Positions 40,830-52,496 are shown, counted from the stretch's first letter. The stretch is DNA of 64,000 bases from Symbiodinium natans (GCA_905221605.1 CAJNDS010001112.1:2544972-2608971), one strand, 5' to 3'. The notes: generated from the letters alone by a model not told the origin. A program made the numbers and translations.

Positions 40830-40995
40830 AGGGCTTAGGGTTTAGGGTTTAGGCTTAGGGTTTAGGGTTTAGGGTTTAGGGTTTAGGGTTTAGGGTCTAG
40901 GGTCTAGGGTCTAGGGTCTAGGGTCTAGGGTTCAGGGTTCAGGGTTCAGGGTTGAGGGTTCAGGGTTTTGGGTTTTGGGTTTTGGGTTTTGGGGA
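40830..40995 (+). repeat. telomere-like array with ordered variant blocks
   Basis: TTTAGGG units, then five GGTCTAG units, then GGTTCAG units, then GGTTTTG units, each block homogeneous. Confidence 0.88.
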
Positions 40996-41517
40996 ATGTC
41001 TTTTGGGGCGTCCATCTCATATAGGCATCCTCTTGCAAAAGGTGCACCCTAATAGATCCATTTAAACTTCGTGCATGGGGACTTTGGGGCCCAAGCTATA
41101 TGATAATATACACAAGGGCCCCCCCCACCCCTGAACAACCCTAAACCCTAAACCCCAAGTGATGGTGCCCCCCCCCCCCCCCCCCCCCCAGGTTTTCACG
41201 CCTTCCTCCGGGCCTTCCGCCCGGGGACGGGCTGGCGGCTGACTGGGAGGCGCCGCGCTGAAGCCGGTGCTTCCTAACCCTCCGAACTACCGGTGCCAGA
41301 AGGGCTTTTGATCTTTAGGGTTCAGGGTTTAGGGTTCAGGGTTTGGGGGGTTTAGGGTTTCGGGTTTGGGAGGTTCAGGGTTTAGGGGGGTTAGGGGAAT
41401 GACCATCCTGAGTACATGCCACCTTGTTCTGGATAGCTGCATGTCGTGGAAAAATCTCTTGTGAAGCTACGTCTCAGAGGTCGGTGAACGCTGCAGCTTG
41501 CGTTTTCTATCTAACCC

Positions 41518-42272
41518 GTGGCATTCATTGAGAAGCCGCGGTTGCTCGAGGAGTCTCACCTCCTCACATTGAACCCACGCCACCGGTTCCTAGTGCCTTC
41601 GATCAGCAGCCATGGCGCGGACGATGGGAGTGGCAGTGCTCTCCGTGGCAGTTTCTCGGTCATGTTGCGAGTTGCTTTGTGCACGAAACCGGCGTGTTTG
41701 CTGTTTCCCTAACTACAGTCAACACCATTCGGTTGTGGAACTAGGCCTGGTAGGCCGCATGCTACGGTCGCCCGAAACCCTAAATCCGTCTCCATCATGG
41801 ATCCGAGGTGATGTGCTTCATGGGGAGGTTGGCCTTCACCCCGTCTCTTTCCGCAGGGTTCGGCCGCTCCGCGCAACCCGGCTGGCTCTCAGCATGATCC
41901 CATCCCCAGACTAGACCAACAAACCCTAAACCCTAAACCCTAAACCCTAAACCCGAGGGACTTGCAGCAACATCGACTCAGCTGCGCTATAGGGCTCTTG
42001 CTGCGGGCCCATGTGAAAATCTGTGGCAGTTTCGGTCCGCGCTGCGTTTCATCCAAGGATTGGCAGGGCTTCCGGGGTTTAGGGTTGAGGGTTGAGGGTT
42101 TAGGGTTCTCCGGGTTCGAGGGTTCAGCAGCAAAGGTCAAGCATGGTCCCCGAGTCCCCGAGGCCTTCAGAAGAACTACCACTTAAACTACCATGTTGCG
42201 ACAACGCATCTCTTCAAGCGTGTTTGTTCAAAAAGCTGCCAAATTCATGTCTCGAGGCCAGAAAACACTCCC
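41518..42272 (+). other. 5' region of ATP synthase delta/OSCP gene, copy 1
   Basis: Segments of this stretch are conserved in copy 2 (47284-48080), so it belongs to the duplicated unit. Candidate starts are 41612 (MARTMGVAVLSVAVSR) and 42193 (MLRQRISSSVFVQKAAKFMS, like a mitochondrial presequence). The second is interrupted by a stop in copy 2 after six codons; the first is open in both copies but with several amino-acid changes. The true start and the organelle destination remain open. Short CCCTAAA blocks lie inside. Confidence 0.5.
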
Positions 42273-42364
42273 AAACCCCTAAACCCTAAACGCTACACCT
42301 AAACTCTAAACCCTCTAAGCCCTAAGCCCTAAACCGCAATCCTAAACCCGAAATCCCCCCAAAC

Positions 42365-45300
42365 GCCCTGGAATCGCAGATGAGGCAGCAAGGCCAGGCG
42401 AACCAGCAGCGCAGCCTCACGCAGCGCCAGGCGGATGGATCCTACCTGAAGCTCGGCTCCAGCTGGGGTTTAGGCTTTAGGGTTTAGGGTTTAGGGTTTG
42501 AAGCTCGGTTCCCGAAACCTGCGACCGCCCCGAAACCCGAAGCCCCTGCCCTCCTTACTTGGCAGGAGCCTAAACCTAACCCTAAGGGTCCATGTACCTA
42601 AATAGGGAGTACTTGGGCCTTAAAGTACCTCCTATCTAGGGACTTTGGGGCCTAAGTATTCCCTATTTAGGTACATGGACCCTTAGGGTAAGGGAAAAGT
42701 AGTGGGATTTGATTAAGGCTCTAAGGTGAATGTATTGGATGTTTTTTGTTATCTTTGACTGCTACACTGGCTCTGAACACTGGCAGCGCCATGCCCCTGA
42801 ACTAGCCAAAAAACCACACATGAAGGCAGATTAGCCTTCATTGAAGCCAGCCCTTTTGCCAACTGGGGGCAGGGCTGGCCCTGACCCTACACCCTAAACC
42901 TCCAAACCCTAAACCCTAGACCCCCTAAACCCTAGAGCGCAGCTACTCACGGCCCCTGTAGGTGTTGCAAAGGGAACCTAAGGAGCGGACCTCCCCCCCG
43001 CCCAAGGATCCCAAGACTCCTACATTTAGGAAGAGTCCAGAGCTTCTGTAGGGTTTAGGGTTTAGGGTTTAGGGTTTAGGGTTTAGGGTTTAGGGTTTAG
43101 GGTTTAGGGTTTAGGGTTTAGGGTTTAGGGTTTAGGGTTTACTATGTACAAGAGCTTTCAAAGCAAACTAAGCCGTCGAACCGGAATCGGGCATGAGAAG
43201 ACAGAGCAGCAGCTGCAAGGAAGAAATATCATAAATATAAATATTCATGTAACTATAATAATATATATATATATATATATCTATTATGTGATGATGATGA
43301 GGATGGCAATGTTAGACCTAAACCTTGCGCCCGATACCCTAAACCCCAGCGCTGCTCCACTGTGCACTCGCACACAGTTGCTCAGCTTCAGAACCCTAAA
43401 CCCTAAACCCTAAACCCCAAACCCTAAACCCTAAACCCTAAACCCTAAACCCTAAACCCTAAACCCTAACCCCTAAACCCGAAACCCTAAACCCTAAACC
43501 CTAAACCCCAGCGCCAGTCTGCTCCGAGGAAGCCCTTCGGGCCGGCGGTGTCCTACGCCAAGGCCCTCCGGGAAGCGGGTCAAGCCAAGGAGGAGGATGC
43601 CGTGCCTTGGGAGCTTTAGGGCGTTAGGGTTTAGGGTTTAGGGTTTAGGGTTTAGGGTTTAGGGTTTAGGGTTAGGGAGGAGGATGCCGTGCCTTGGGAG
43701 ATTTGGGGCTTTTGCCACCTCAGTCCATGCTTCAAAAGAGGGCTTTAGGGCTTAGCGTTTAGGGTTGGGTTTAGGGTTTAGGGTTTAGGGTTTAGGGTTT
43801 AGGGTTTAGGGTTTAGGGCTTAGCCAAGAGTTCTCTTCTTATAGTCGGAATAGTGTATAATGTCAAACTCCTTGTTGATAGGGGGACATCCTGGTCATTG
43901 GAGAAGCAAAAGGGTTTACGGTGGTACTGTGTAGAGTTGATAGGGTAAGCCTGAAGCAAGAAGGGTTGATGGGACTTCTTCGTCATTCTTATATTCAGTG
44001 ATTCATATAGTACTAGTATGACATCATCATGTTATATTATAAATGTTTACATTTTGAATATCTATAGACCAGAAGTTTTTGGGAGGGTGTCTAGTTCAGA
44101 AAGGTTTCCAAGGCAAGGTTTACATTATGGGGTTGACTCGAGGAAGAAGGGTGCAGGCTTCAGGGTTCAGCCTGCTGCACACGGGTTTAGTATCTAGGGC
44201 TTCGGCGTGTACAGGTTCGTAGGGTTCAAAGAATGCAAGGGCCCGGGCCTTAGAAAACTAGGTGCCCGTAGGGCAGACATGGGTCCCAAAGAATCCTAAG
44301 TACCTATATAGGGGCCACTTACCCAAACCATAAGAGTAATTCCTATTCTAGAAACCCCTACTTTCTACTATGTAGGTACTTAGGACCCTTTGGGGGTTTG
44401 GAGGGTTCAGAAAGATCACAGATTCTGCGCCCAGGCCTTAGATCAAGTTCATAGTCTTCTTTCGCGAAGCCCTGTAAACCCTAAACCTGAAACCCTGCTC
44501 AGATGAACGAACTACTGAGGCGGTGATGGCAGACATCCTGAAGATCAAGTCCTTCTACGAAGATGAGACCATCTTCGAGGATGTGCTGGGGGGGAGGGTG
44601 TATAGGGTTTGGGGTTGGGGGGGGGGGGGGGGCCAGGGCTTAATTAGGGGCTTAGGAGCTTAGGGGCGGCCCCAGGGGCTTAGGGTGTCCTGAGATTGAG
44701 GGGTCTTCAAAACGGCAGCCCGATGGGATGCATCTGTGTTGAAAATGCACAAATGCCGCGCCGCATGAAAGCTTCTTACGACACCCGGAAAACATGACTT
44801 TGTTGCGGACCCCGCCCAAAACCCTAAACGCTAAACCCTAAACCTTAAACCCTAACCCTGAGCCCTAAACCCTAAACCCTAAACAGTCACAACGGTCCTG
44901 AATGGCCCGGCAAAGTTGACTTAATTCAGGAGGCCCCTGCTAGGGAGGGTGCAAGATCAACCCCGGCTCTTACACATGTAAGTCGACAGAAAGCAAGAGA
45001 AAGAACACCGAGCCTCAGCCGCTTCAGCCCTACAGGGTTTAGGGTTTCGGGTTTAGGGTTTAGGGTTTAGGGCCCTGAACCCATCATCCCCTCACAAGAA
45101 AAGCCATGAAGCGCACGAAGCTTCTTTCGAAGGAGCTCAGCCTGGTGCAGAACGACTTCAACCTCACCGAGGTCGAGCGCGCGGACAAGATCCTTGACAT
45201 GGCGACCGGGCAGAGAAGGGAAAAGCAGGGAGGGGTTTAGGGGTTTAGGGTTTAGGGTATAGGGTTTAGGGTTTAGGGTTTCCTGATACTCATCGTCGTG

Positions 45301-45746
45301 TGAGGCGAGCAAGAAAACTGGTAAGCCGCTGGTACCCTGGGAAGGAGGTAAATGCACCTGACTGTAGGCAAGGCTGCCCGTCCTTGCCTCTCTTTCCAAG
45401 GGTTTACTACTATTTGCTTAAGAGCCCCCCAAGAATTAAAAGATAATAATACCTGTATTACCCTTATAAGGAAGAATATTTTCATTTTTTTTTTTTTGGG
45501 GGGGGGGGGGTACTAATCCCCATATTACCCTTATAAGGAACAACATTTTGTGTTTTTTGGGGGGGTATTCTTAAGCAAATAGCAGTTTAAGCACGGCTCC
45601 CGCAGGTTCTTGAGACCTCCTGGAAGGAAGCATGGTTGAGCCTTGGGGGCCGGAGGAACCCTAGAAGGGTTTATGGTTCATGTACCTTATAATGGGGATT
45701 ACAGTAATTATATAGTACATATATATATATATATGTATATGGTAGC

Positions 45747-45778
<32 letters not shown>

Positions 45779-46396
45779 ATATTTATATTTATATTTATTT
45801 ATTGATCTATATATCCCCAACTTTTAGGTTACAATGTTGGTCCCCAAGTAGAAGGGCCCCTTTGCAAGCGATTGCAAGGTGAAGCCTCTGAAGTCCACGG
45901 TGACGCCCAAGTTCGTCAAGTTCCTGGCCAAGAAGATGCGTCTCAAGGGCTTGAAGGCCATTTGCCTCGAGTACGTCCAGAGCGCCTACTTCAAGGAGTC
46001 CGTTGCCCCGGTGAAGGTGGGGAGTGGGGAGGGTTGAGGGTGGGCATTTTTGTCGGGGTCGAGGCTTTAGAAACTTTAGAGAGGTTCTTCCATGTTCTTC
46101 CAGATTCTCCTTGCGTGCACGCGACGGGGTGGGAAGCTGCTCAGGTGACATCCGCTGTGCGATTGTCGGAGGCGCAGAAGGAGAAGATTATCGAGAAGAT
46201 GAAGGTGAAGTGCGAGACGGACAGCATCAAGTTGATCGAGGAAGTGGATGGAAACCTTATCAGCGGATTCAAGTTGGAGTGGGGTTACATCGACCCTGAG
46301 AAGCTCGACGCTCCCAGCCACGGCGTGGACCTCTCCCTCAGGAACATCCTGAACAAGAAGGCTCTCCAGGTGGGAGGCCTCGTGGATGCTCTCTAA
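42365..46396 (+). CDS. F-type ATP synthase delta/OSCP subunit, copy 1 (multi-exon)
   Basis: Exons by comparison with copy 2: 42365-42466 (ALESQMRQQGQANQQRSLTQ), 43512-43601 (RQSAPRKPFGPAVSYAKALR), 44520-44582 (AVMADILKIKSFYEDETIFE), 45133-45201 (ELSLVQNDFNLTEVERADKI), 45879-46016 (VKPLKSTVTPKFVKFLAKKM) and 46145-46396, ending SLRNILNKKALQVGGLVDAL then stop. VKVTSAVRLSEAQKEKI followed by KLIEEVDGNLISGF is the characteristic C-terminal motif of the delta/OSCP family, the stalk subunit linking F1 to Fo. GFKLEWGYIDPEKLDAPSHG is a longer loop than in bacteria. Plastid versus mitochondrial enzyme is not decided. Acceptors are mostly AG|G; the intron after 43601 has a GT donor. The intron after 42466 has no clear donor. 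Confidence 0.8.
42586..42689. mobile_element. F9 element in intron of copy 1
   Basis: CCCTAAGGGTCCATGTACC and GGTACATGGACCCTTAGGG ends with a second inverted pair inside (ATAGGGAGTACTTGGGCC / GGCCTAAGTATTCCCTAT). Absent from the same intron of copy 2. Confidence 0.8.
43043..43508. repeat. telomere-like arrays in intron of copy 1
   Basis: TTTAGGG units at 43043-43141 and CCCTAAA units at 43394-43508 flank a stretch with (AT)n. The CCCTAAA array ends at the next exon's CCCCAG acceptor, and copy 2 has the same arrangement there (48677-48756). Confidence 0.92.
43589..43700 (+). repeat. TTTAGGG array flanked by a 25-bp direct repeat
   Basis: GGAGGAGGATG...CTTGGGAG occurs at 43589-43613 (overlapping the exon end) and again, identically, at 43676-43700. 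About eight TTTAGGG units lie between. Copy 2 has only one copy of this sequence. Further arrays follow at 43744-43823. Confidence 0.85.
44285..44394. mobile_element. F2 element in intron of copy 1
   Basis: CCCAAAGAATCCTAAGTACC to GGTACTTAGGACCCTTTGGG. Not present in the matching intron of copy 2. Confidence 0.8.
45410..45590. mobile_element. F10 element(s) in intron of copy 1, partly doubled
   Basis: TATTTGCTTAAGAGCCCCCC...TTACCCTTATAAGGAAGAAT, then a poly-T/poly-G break, then the core again (TTACCCTTATAAGGAACAAC) and GGGTATTCTTAAGCAAATAG. Absent from copy 2. Confidence 0.7.
45645..45849. mobile_element. F11 element with (AT)n core in intron of copy 1
   Basis: GGGTTTATGGTTCATGTACC at the left and TTGGTCCCCAAG at the right, with over 100 bp of AT/TTTATA repeats inside. 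It ends about 30 bp before the exon at 45879. Absent from copy 2. Confidence 0.65.
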
Positions 46397-46720
46397 GCCG
46401 ATCATGGCGGACGCCAAGCGCTGAGGGACTCGGGCAGCTGTGCGGTGTGTATAGACAGAGGAAAGGCCTGTCCCCGCCCTTCACAGATTCAGACTAAAAC
46501 ATGAGCAAGTCGTTTGGGCATCATACGAGGAGTTGACACGAATTGGTTGCATGCTAGTTTAGTCCATAAGACCCACACCTGGGGCGGGAACAGGTCTAAG
46601 CTGATGCTAGGAACAAGCCCTGACTGGAGTTGGAGGTTTTCCGTCTCAGTTCTCCTGGACGATGGTGGAGGATGTTTTTGGGTGCAGCACCTGCCGCTAC
46701 CCTGGCCGACGGATGCGTTG
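46397..46720 (+). other. conserved 3' flank of copy 1
   Basis: The sequence after the stop (GCCGATCATGGCGGACGCCA and on) matches the flank of copy 2 (51966-52285) with small differences, so the duplicated unit extends at least 300 bp past the stop. 46721-47280 holds AT repeats and short telomere-like runs, no gene. Confidence 0.7.
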
Positions 46721-47283
46721 TGACCTGGGGTGAACAGTGCGCTTTGCTGACCTCGGGCAGCAACGGGGTTTTGCGGAATCTATTGAAGTTATGTATGTAT
46801 GTATGTATATATATATATATATGTATATGTGTGTATTTGTTTATATTTATGTATGTATGTGTATATATATATATATCATCATCATCATGAGATCGCATAC
46901 TACCCCGCTCCGCCCTACCCAAATCAAGGTGCAAAACAGGAACAGGGGAATGGCCGCTGCCGAGACACTTTCCTAGTATACCAGCAGCGCACTAATAGCA
47001 GATAGCGGAGAACAATCGTGCCTGCAGCGATGGATTGGGCATGTTTGCCCGCGCTTGCAAAACCCTAAGCCCTAAATCCTATAAACCCTAAACCCGGTAA
47101 GCCCAGTTGGCCCTTGAGCTGCAAAGCCTGACGTTGACTCGGCTGGCGGCTGTGGGGGCTGGGGTGAGGGCGGGCGGGTGGGTGGGGGAGTGCCAAAGCT
47201 CAAATGCCTTCTAGGGCTTAGGGTTTAGGGTTTTCGGGTTTAGGGTTTAGGGTTTAGGGTACTATTTCCAAGCCCTGCATGGT

Positions 47284-48080
47284 ATTCCTTGGAGAAGCCG
47301 CGGTTGCTCGAGGAGTCTCACCTCCTCGCATTGAACCCACACAACCGGTCCTTAGTTCCTTCGATCAGCAGCCATGGCGCGGACGATGGGAGTGGCAGTG
47401 CTCTCCGTGGCAGTTTCTCGGTCATTTTGCAAGTTGCTCTGCGGACGAAACCGGTGTGTTTGCTGTTCCCTCAAGAACAGTCAACACCATTCGGTTGTAG
47501 TACCAGGCCAGGCCGTATGCTGCGATAGTTTTTTTCCATGGATCCGAGGTGATGTGCTTCATGGGAAGGTTGGCCTTCACCCCGTCTCTTTCCGCAGGGT
47601 TCGGCCGCTCCGCGCAACCCGGCTGACTCTCAGTTTTTAGGGTTTATAGGGTTTAGGGTTAAGGGTTTAGGGTTTAGGCATTATCCTATCCCGATCATGG
47701 ATCACTGTCACAGCCTGCCAGCTCATGAGCTCTGCGGCTGATTCGATCCACGTTGCTTTCATCGATGTGGGCTTATATCAGTACGGGTCCAGGTACCTAT
47801 ATAGCACATACCTGAGCCCTAAAGCTACTATATAGGAACCCCTTAAAGGCCCAAGTATATACTGTATAGGTACATGGACCCTTAGGGTATAGGGTTTAGG
47901 GTCAGGGTTTTTGGGTTCAAGGGTTCAGCAGGAACGATTGTCCCCGAGGCATTCAGAAAGAACTACCACTAACTACCATGTTCGACAAGACGTCTTGAAC
48001 TTTTCAAGTGTTCGTGAAATCATTTTGCCCAAACAGTGGCCAGATTCATGTCTCAAGAGCCCAGAACCTCTCTCGGCCCT
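47284..48080 (+). other. 5' region of ATP synthase delta/OSCP gene, copy 2
   Basis: Matches 41518-42272 in blocks. The ATG at 47374 (MARTMGVAVLSVAVSR) is shared. The block matching 42193-42260 has an early stop. It contains a TTTAGGG array (47634-47676) where copy 1 has CCCTAAA, and an F9 element (47790-47887) where copy 1 has none. Confidence 0.5.
47790..47887. mobile_element. F9 element in copy 2 only
   Basis: GGGTCCAGGTACCTATATAG and CTGTATAGGTACATGGACCC are the inverted ends. Confidence 0.75.
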
Positions 48081-48088
48081 AATCAAAC

Positions 48089-49715
48089 GCCCTGGAATCG
48101 CAGATGAGGCAGCAAGGCCAGGCGAACCAGCAGCGCAGCCTCACGCAGCGCCAGGCGGATGGATCCTACTTGAATCTCGGCTCCAGCTGGCCCTAAGCCC
48201 TACAAACCCGACCTTGCCCGCTCTTCATATGCCCTTGCCCGCTCCCCACCTTCCTGGGGGGGGGCCTGGAGACTGCACCCCCCATATACCCCCCGGCACC
48301 CCCCTCCCTGAGGTGTGTTGAAGGTGGTTTCGAACGTTCTTCATGGTGGGAACTGAGGGCGACAGCCCTGAGCGACTCAAAGCTTGAGGCTGCAAGGCTT
48401 AACCCTAAACCCTAAACCCTAAACTTATGGGTTTAACGTTCGGGCTCCAGCTGAGGGTTCTTAGGGCCCTAGGGTATGGAGCCTAAGGTTGATGGATTGC
48501 GTGAACTTTGAGTGAACTTTCTGTGTGCTTAATGTAGGGCTTAGGGTTTGGGGTTTAGGGTTTAGAGTTTAGAGTTTAGGGTTTAGGTCATGGGATTCTC
48601 TGGGTGGATGGGTACTTCTCCGTCAGATGATAAAACAGCTCGACTAGTGAATGCTTGGACTTGAGATGCCGTACCCTTAGCCCTAAACCCTAAACCCTAA
48701 ACCCTAAACCCTAAACCCTAAACCCTAAACCCTAAACCCTAAACCCTAAACCCCAGCGCCAGTCTGCTCCCAGGAAGCCCTTCGGGCCGGCGGTGTCCTA
48801 CGCCAAGGCCCTCCGGGAAGCGGGTCAAGCCAAGGAGGAGGATGCCGCGCCTGGGCGTCGGATGAACTTGGTTTAGGGTTTAGGGTTTAGGGTTTAGGGT
48901 TTAGGGTTTAGGGTTTATAGGGTTTAGGGTTTAGGGTATAGGGTGGAAGTTCCTATCCAAGTGTCCAAGTGGTACCGTTTTTTTTGTGGTTTTGGGTAAG
49001 TTTAGGGGTTAGGGGGGTAGGGGTTATGAATAAGTTGTTGGGCAAGTGGTACCCTTAGCCCTATTCTTGGGTTCTAAGTTCCCTCATAGCGTCGCCAACG
49101 TCAAAAAGGGCACCCTTATTAAATTGATAAGTAAGGTTTATCAGGAGGGTGCAGGGCCAAGTTCAGGGCAGTTCGGGTTGAATTCAATCATAGGGGCGTT
49201 GATTCAATGGCATGAACGGGCTTCAAGGATGCGGGCTCAGGGTTGCAGAGGGTGTCTTTGGGGGCTCGCAGGGGGTGATGGGGGTGCATGGGTTCTTTCA
49301 GCGACATCCCCGCCCCCAGCCGACGCCTGAAGTTCCTCGCTGTTTGCTTGCAAGCACGCCTGCATGCACGCTCGTGTGTGGTGATGGTTGTGGTATGGCA
49401 GGGCAAGGCATGGTATGCACGTGTGAAGGCGCGCATGTGCGTCCGCAGACATGTATGTGTGCAAACGTCAGTGTTCGGTATGTAAGTAGGGCAGGGTGGA
49501 GGCAATGTAGGTGATGTTTGCAATGTATGCTTGCACGGTACTGCAGCGTGACGTAATGTAGTGAACTGTACTTGGCTGTGCAGTAGCATCTATACTGCTA
49601 TGTTGTGTTTTGATGTCAATGTGTTTGATTGGTTGTGCGGCGTTATGTTGCGGATGGTATGTCGTCATATGTTCTGTTATGCATTATGTGCCCCTGTGTT
49701 ATTATGCTTGTGATA

Positions 49716-49746
<31 letters not shown>

Positions 49747-50518
49747 TCTGCCATGTCATGTTGCGTTATGTTAAGTCACGTGATGCGATGCTACGCTGAG
49801 GTTTGCTTAGTTCATGTTCGTGCGTTCATATTCAGTACGTTCATATTGGGCTTTGCGATGCTATGTAATGTTAGGTTGTAAGTGTGTGTAGGTTTATGTA
49901 GTGCTATACTTATGTTATGCTATGTTCTGGCATGTAGATATTGCTAAATGTGTGGATTGGGTGCATGCATGCGTGGATACCTGCAGATGTACGCACTTTG
50001 GTATATGCCGCCTTAATGAAGCTCTAAGCTGTGGATTCTGGGCTAGTCCGGTTCATCTATCGGGGTCCTTTTCCTGGAAGAACAGTGGTATCCTTTTGCC
50101 TACTATTTGGGTTCTAGTCATTTCTAGTCCCTTGGGACATTGTGTATGTTTTCCCTTATTAGGTTTAAGAGGATCATGTTCCGGAATATTTTTCAGAGGG
50201 TTGTAAGGGCTCCTTTCTGTTGCAATGCGCTGGCTCGCAACCTCCAAGTCGGGACAGCCGAGGCGGTGATGGCGGACATCCTCAAGATCAAGTCCTTCTA
50301 CGAGGATGAGACCATCTTCGAGGACGTGCTCGGCTTTAGGGCTCAGGGTTTAGGGTTCAAAAAGGGTTTAGGGCTTAGGGCTCATATAGGGCTTAATTCC
50401 TAGGGCCTGTACTTCAAAACGGCAGACCCATTGGGCATGCGTCTGTGGCTGAAACGCGCATGCGCAAGAGTGTTGTCAGGATGGCCGGGCCTTGCACTTG
50501 TATAAGGCTACTACTGCG

Positions 50519-50569
<51 letters not shown>

Positions 50570-50570
50570 G

Positions 50571-50627
<57 letters not shown>

Positions 50628-51965
50628 GCCCCGACTCTTAGGCGTTCTAAGTCGTCAGAAAGCAAGAGAAAGAACAAGTATCCTCAGCCCCCTCAACCCT
50701 AGAAGCCCTGAACCCATCATCCCGCCACAAAAAAACCCATGAAGGGTTTAGGGTTTAGGGTTTATAGGGCCCTGAACCGATGAATCCCGCCACACAAAAA
50801 AGCCCTCCCCAAGCGCACGAAGCCTTCCTTCAAAGGAGCTCAGCCTGGTGCAGAACGACTTCAACCTCACCGAGGTCGAGCGCGCGGAGAAGATCCTTGA
50901 CATGGCGCCCGGGCAGAGAAGGGAACAATAACCCTATAACACCCTAAAACCCTAAAAACCCGAAAAAGCCCTATAACACCCTAAAAACCCTAAAAACCCT
51001 ATAAAGCCCTAAAAACCCTAAAACTGCAATCCCTAAAACCCTGAAAAACCGAACCCTAAAACCCTAAAGCCCTATAAAGCCTAAAAAGGCATGGAGGTGT
51101 ACGGGGGATGAGACCCCTTTTTTTGCTTTCTAGTAGTCATCGTGAGGCGAACTTGGGCAGCTTTCGACCCGCTCCACCCTAAGACTCTTAAGCAGTGCTT
51201 CCCATCCTTGCCCGCTCCTTCATGGGTTCTTAGAAGGTTAAGGATGTAAACGGGTTTTAGGGTTTTAGAGTTTTGGAGTTTTAGGGTAGGGTCTTATGTA
51301 GGCTTTTAGGGTTTAGGGGTGCATTGGAGGGCACCGGCGCGCACGTTGGAGGGTTTCGTGGTTGGCGGGAGGGTAGGTGGCCGCAGAACGTCACAGGTCT
51401 CGAGGTGTGGGTTTTTGATTTAGGAGCCAACGCTTGCGGTTGGGTCCCTTTCGAAGCGATTGCAAGGTGAAGCCTCTGAAGTCCACAGTGACGCCCAAGT
51501 TCGTCAAGTTCCTGGCCAAGAAGATGCGTCTCAAGGGCTTGAAGGCCATTTGCCTCGAGTACGTCCAGAGCGCCTACTTCAAGGAGTCCGTTGCCCCGGT
51601 GAAGGTGGGGAGTGGGGAGGGTTGGGGGCGGGTATTGTTGTCGGGGTCGAGGCTTTGTAGAGGTTCTTCCATGTTCTCCTTGCGTGCACGCGACGGGGTG
51701 GGAAGCTGCTCAGGTGACGTCTGCTGTGCGCTTGTCGGAGGCGCAGAAGGAGAAGATTATCGAGAAGATGAAGGTGAAGTGCGAGACGGACAGCATCAAG
51801 TTGATCGAGGAAGTGGACGGAAACCTTATCAGCGGATTCAAGTTGGAGTGGGGTTACATCGACCCTGAGAAGCTCGACGCTCCCAGCCACGGCGTGGACC
51901 TCTCCCTCAGGAACATCCTGAACAAGAAGGCTCTTCAGGTGGGAGGCCTCGTGGATGCTCTCTAA
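48089..51965 (+). CDS. F-type ATP synthase delta/OSCP subunit, copy 2 (multi-exon)
   Basis: Exons matching copy 1 in length: 48089-48190, 48757-48846, 50263-50325, 50836-50904, 51467-51604 and 51714-51965. The last exon differs from copy 1 only at synonymous positions; elsewhere only a few amino-acid changes are seen (for example Lys to Asn near 48170, Asp to Glu near 50890). This pattern implies selection on both copies, so copy 2 is probably expressed despite the damaged upstream block. The donor after 48846 is GC where copy 1 has GT. The last intron is 109 bp against 128 bp in copy 1. Confidence 0.78.
48677..48946. repeat. telomere-like arrays around the second mapped exon of copy 2
   Basis: CCCTAAA units (48677-48755) end at the exon's CCAG acceptor, and TTTAGGG units (48870-48946) begin shortly after the exon. 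Confidence 0.92.
49054..50240. other. long intron of copy 2, no internal gene
   Basis: It contains a diverged F1-like element (about 49054-49140), T/G-rich DNA with ATGTTGTG-like runs (49500-49960), (AT)n at 49711-49735, and short frames on both strands that look non-coding. Confidence 0.5.
50506..50626. repeat. (CTA)n microsatellite in intron of copy 2
   Basis: About 38 CTA triplets, with single interruptions CTGCTA. The long Ser- and Leu-repeat frames across it are artefacts. Confidence 0.97.
50930..51090 (-). repeat. degenerate CCCTAAAA / CCCTATAA array
   Basis: Units of 8-10 bp rather than 7, located in the intron before the 51467 exon. Confidence 0.85.
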
Positions 51966-52496
51966 GCCGATCATGGCGGACGCCAAGCGCTGAGAGACTC
52001 GGGCAGCTGTGCGGTGTGTATAGACAGAGGAGAGGCCTATCCCCGCCCTTCACAGATTCAGACTATATCATGAGCAAGTCGTTGGTGAATCATATAGGGG
52101 GAATTGAGAATGTACAGTATCCGTATCCCGCCATGTCTATCCCAAGCTAGTTTAGGCCGCAAGACCCGCGCCAGGGCCGGGAACAGGCCTTAGCTGATGC
52201 TACGAAGCCCTGACTGGAGTTGGAGGTTTTCCTTCTCAGTTCTCCTGGACCATCTTGGAGGGTGTTTTTGGCGTGCGCACGCGTAGCAAAAAACGGCTGG
52301 AAGTTGAGTGAACTTCCTGGACTCAGGTTTAGGGTTTAGGGTTTAGGGTTTAGTAGGGTTTAGGGTTTCGGGTGTTTAGGCCCTCCAGTCATCCGGCCCT
52401 GATGACCATGCAGGCATGCTTTATGTGTCTGCCGGCAGGTCCCGTACCTCCCGCTTTTTCATGCGCCCGACGGAGGACCTTGGACTCGGGGTGTTC

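Noticed and set aside
50414-50702. Ser-rich and Leu-rich proteins
   Set aside because: They are translations of the CTA microsatellite on the two strands.
50812-50840. A one-base frameshift in ATP synthase copy 2 relative to copy 1
   Set aside because: The extra base lies before the conserved AAAG|GAGCTC acceptor. With the exon starting at GAGCTC, both copies have 69-bp exons in the same frame, so no coding lesion is needed.
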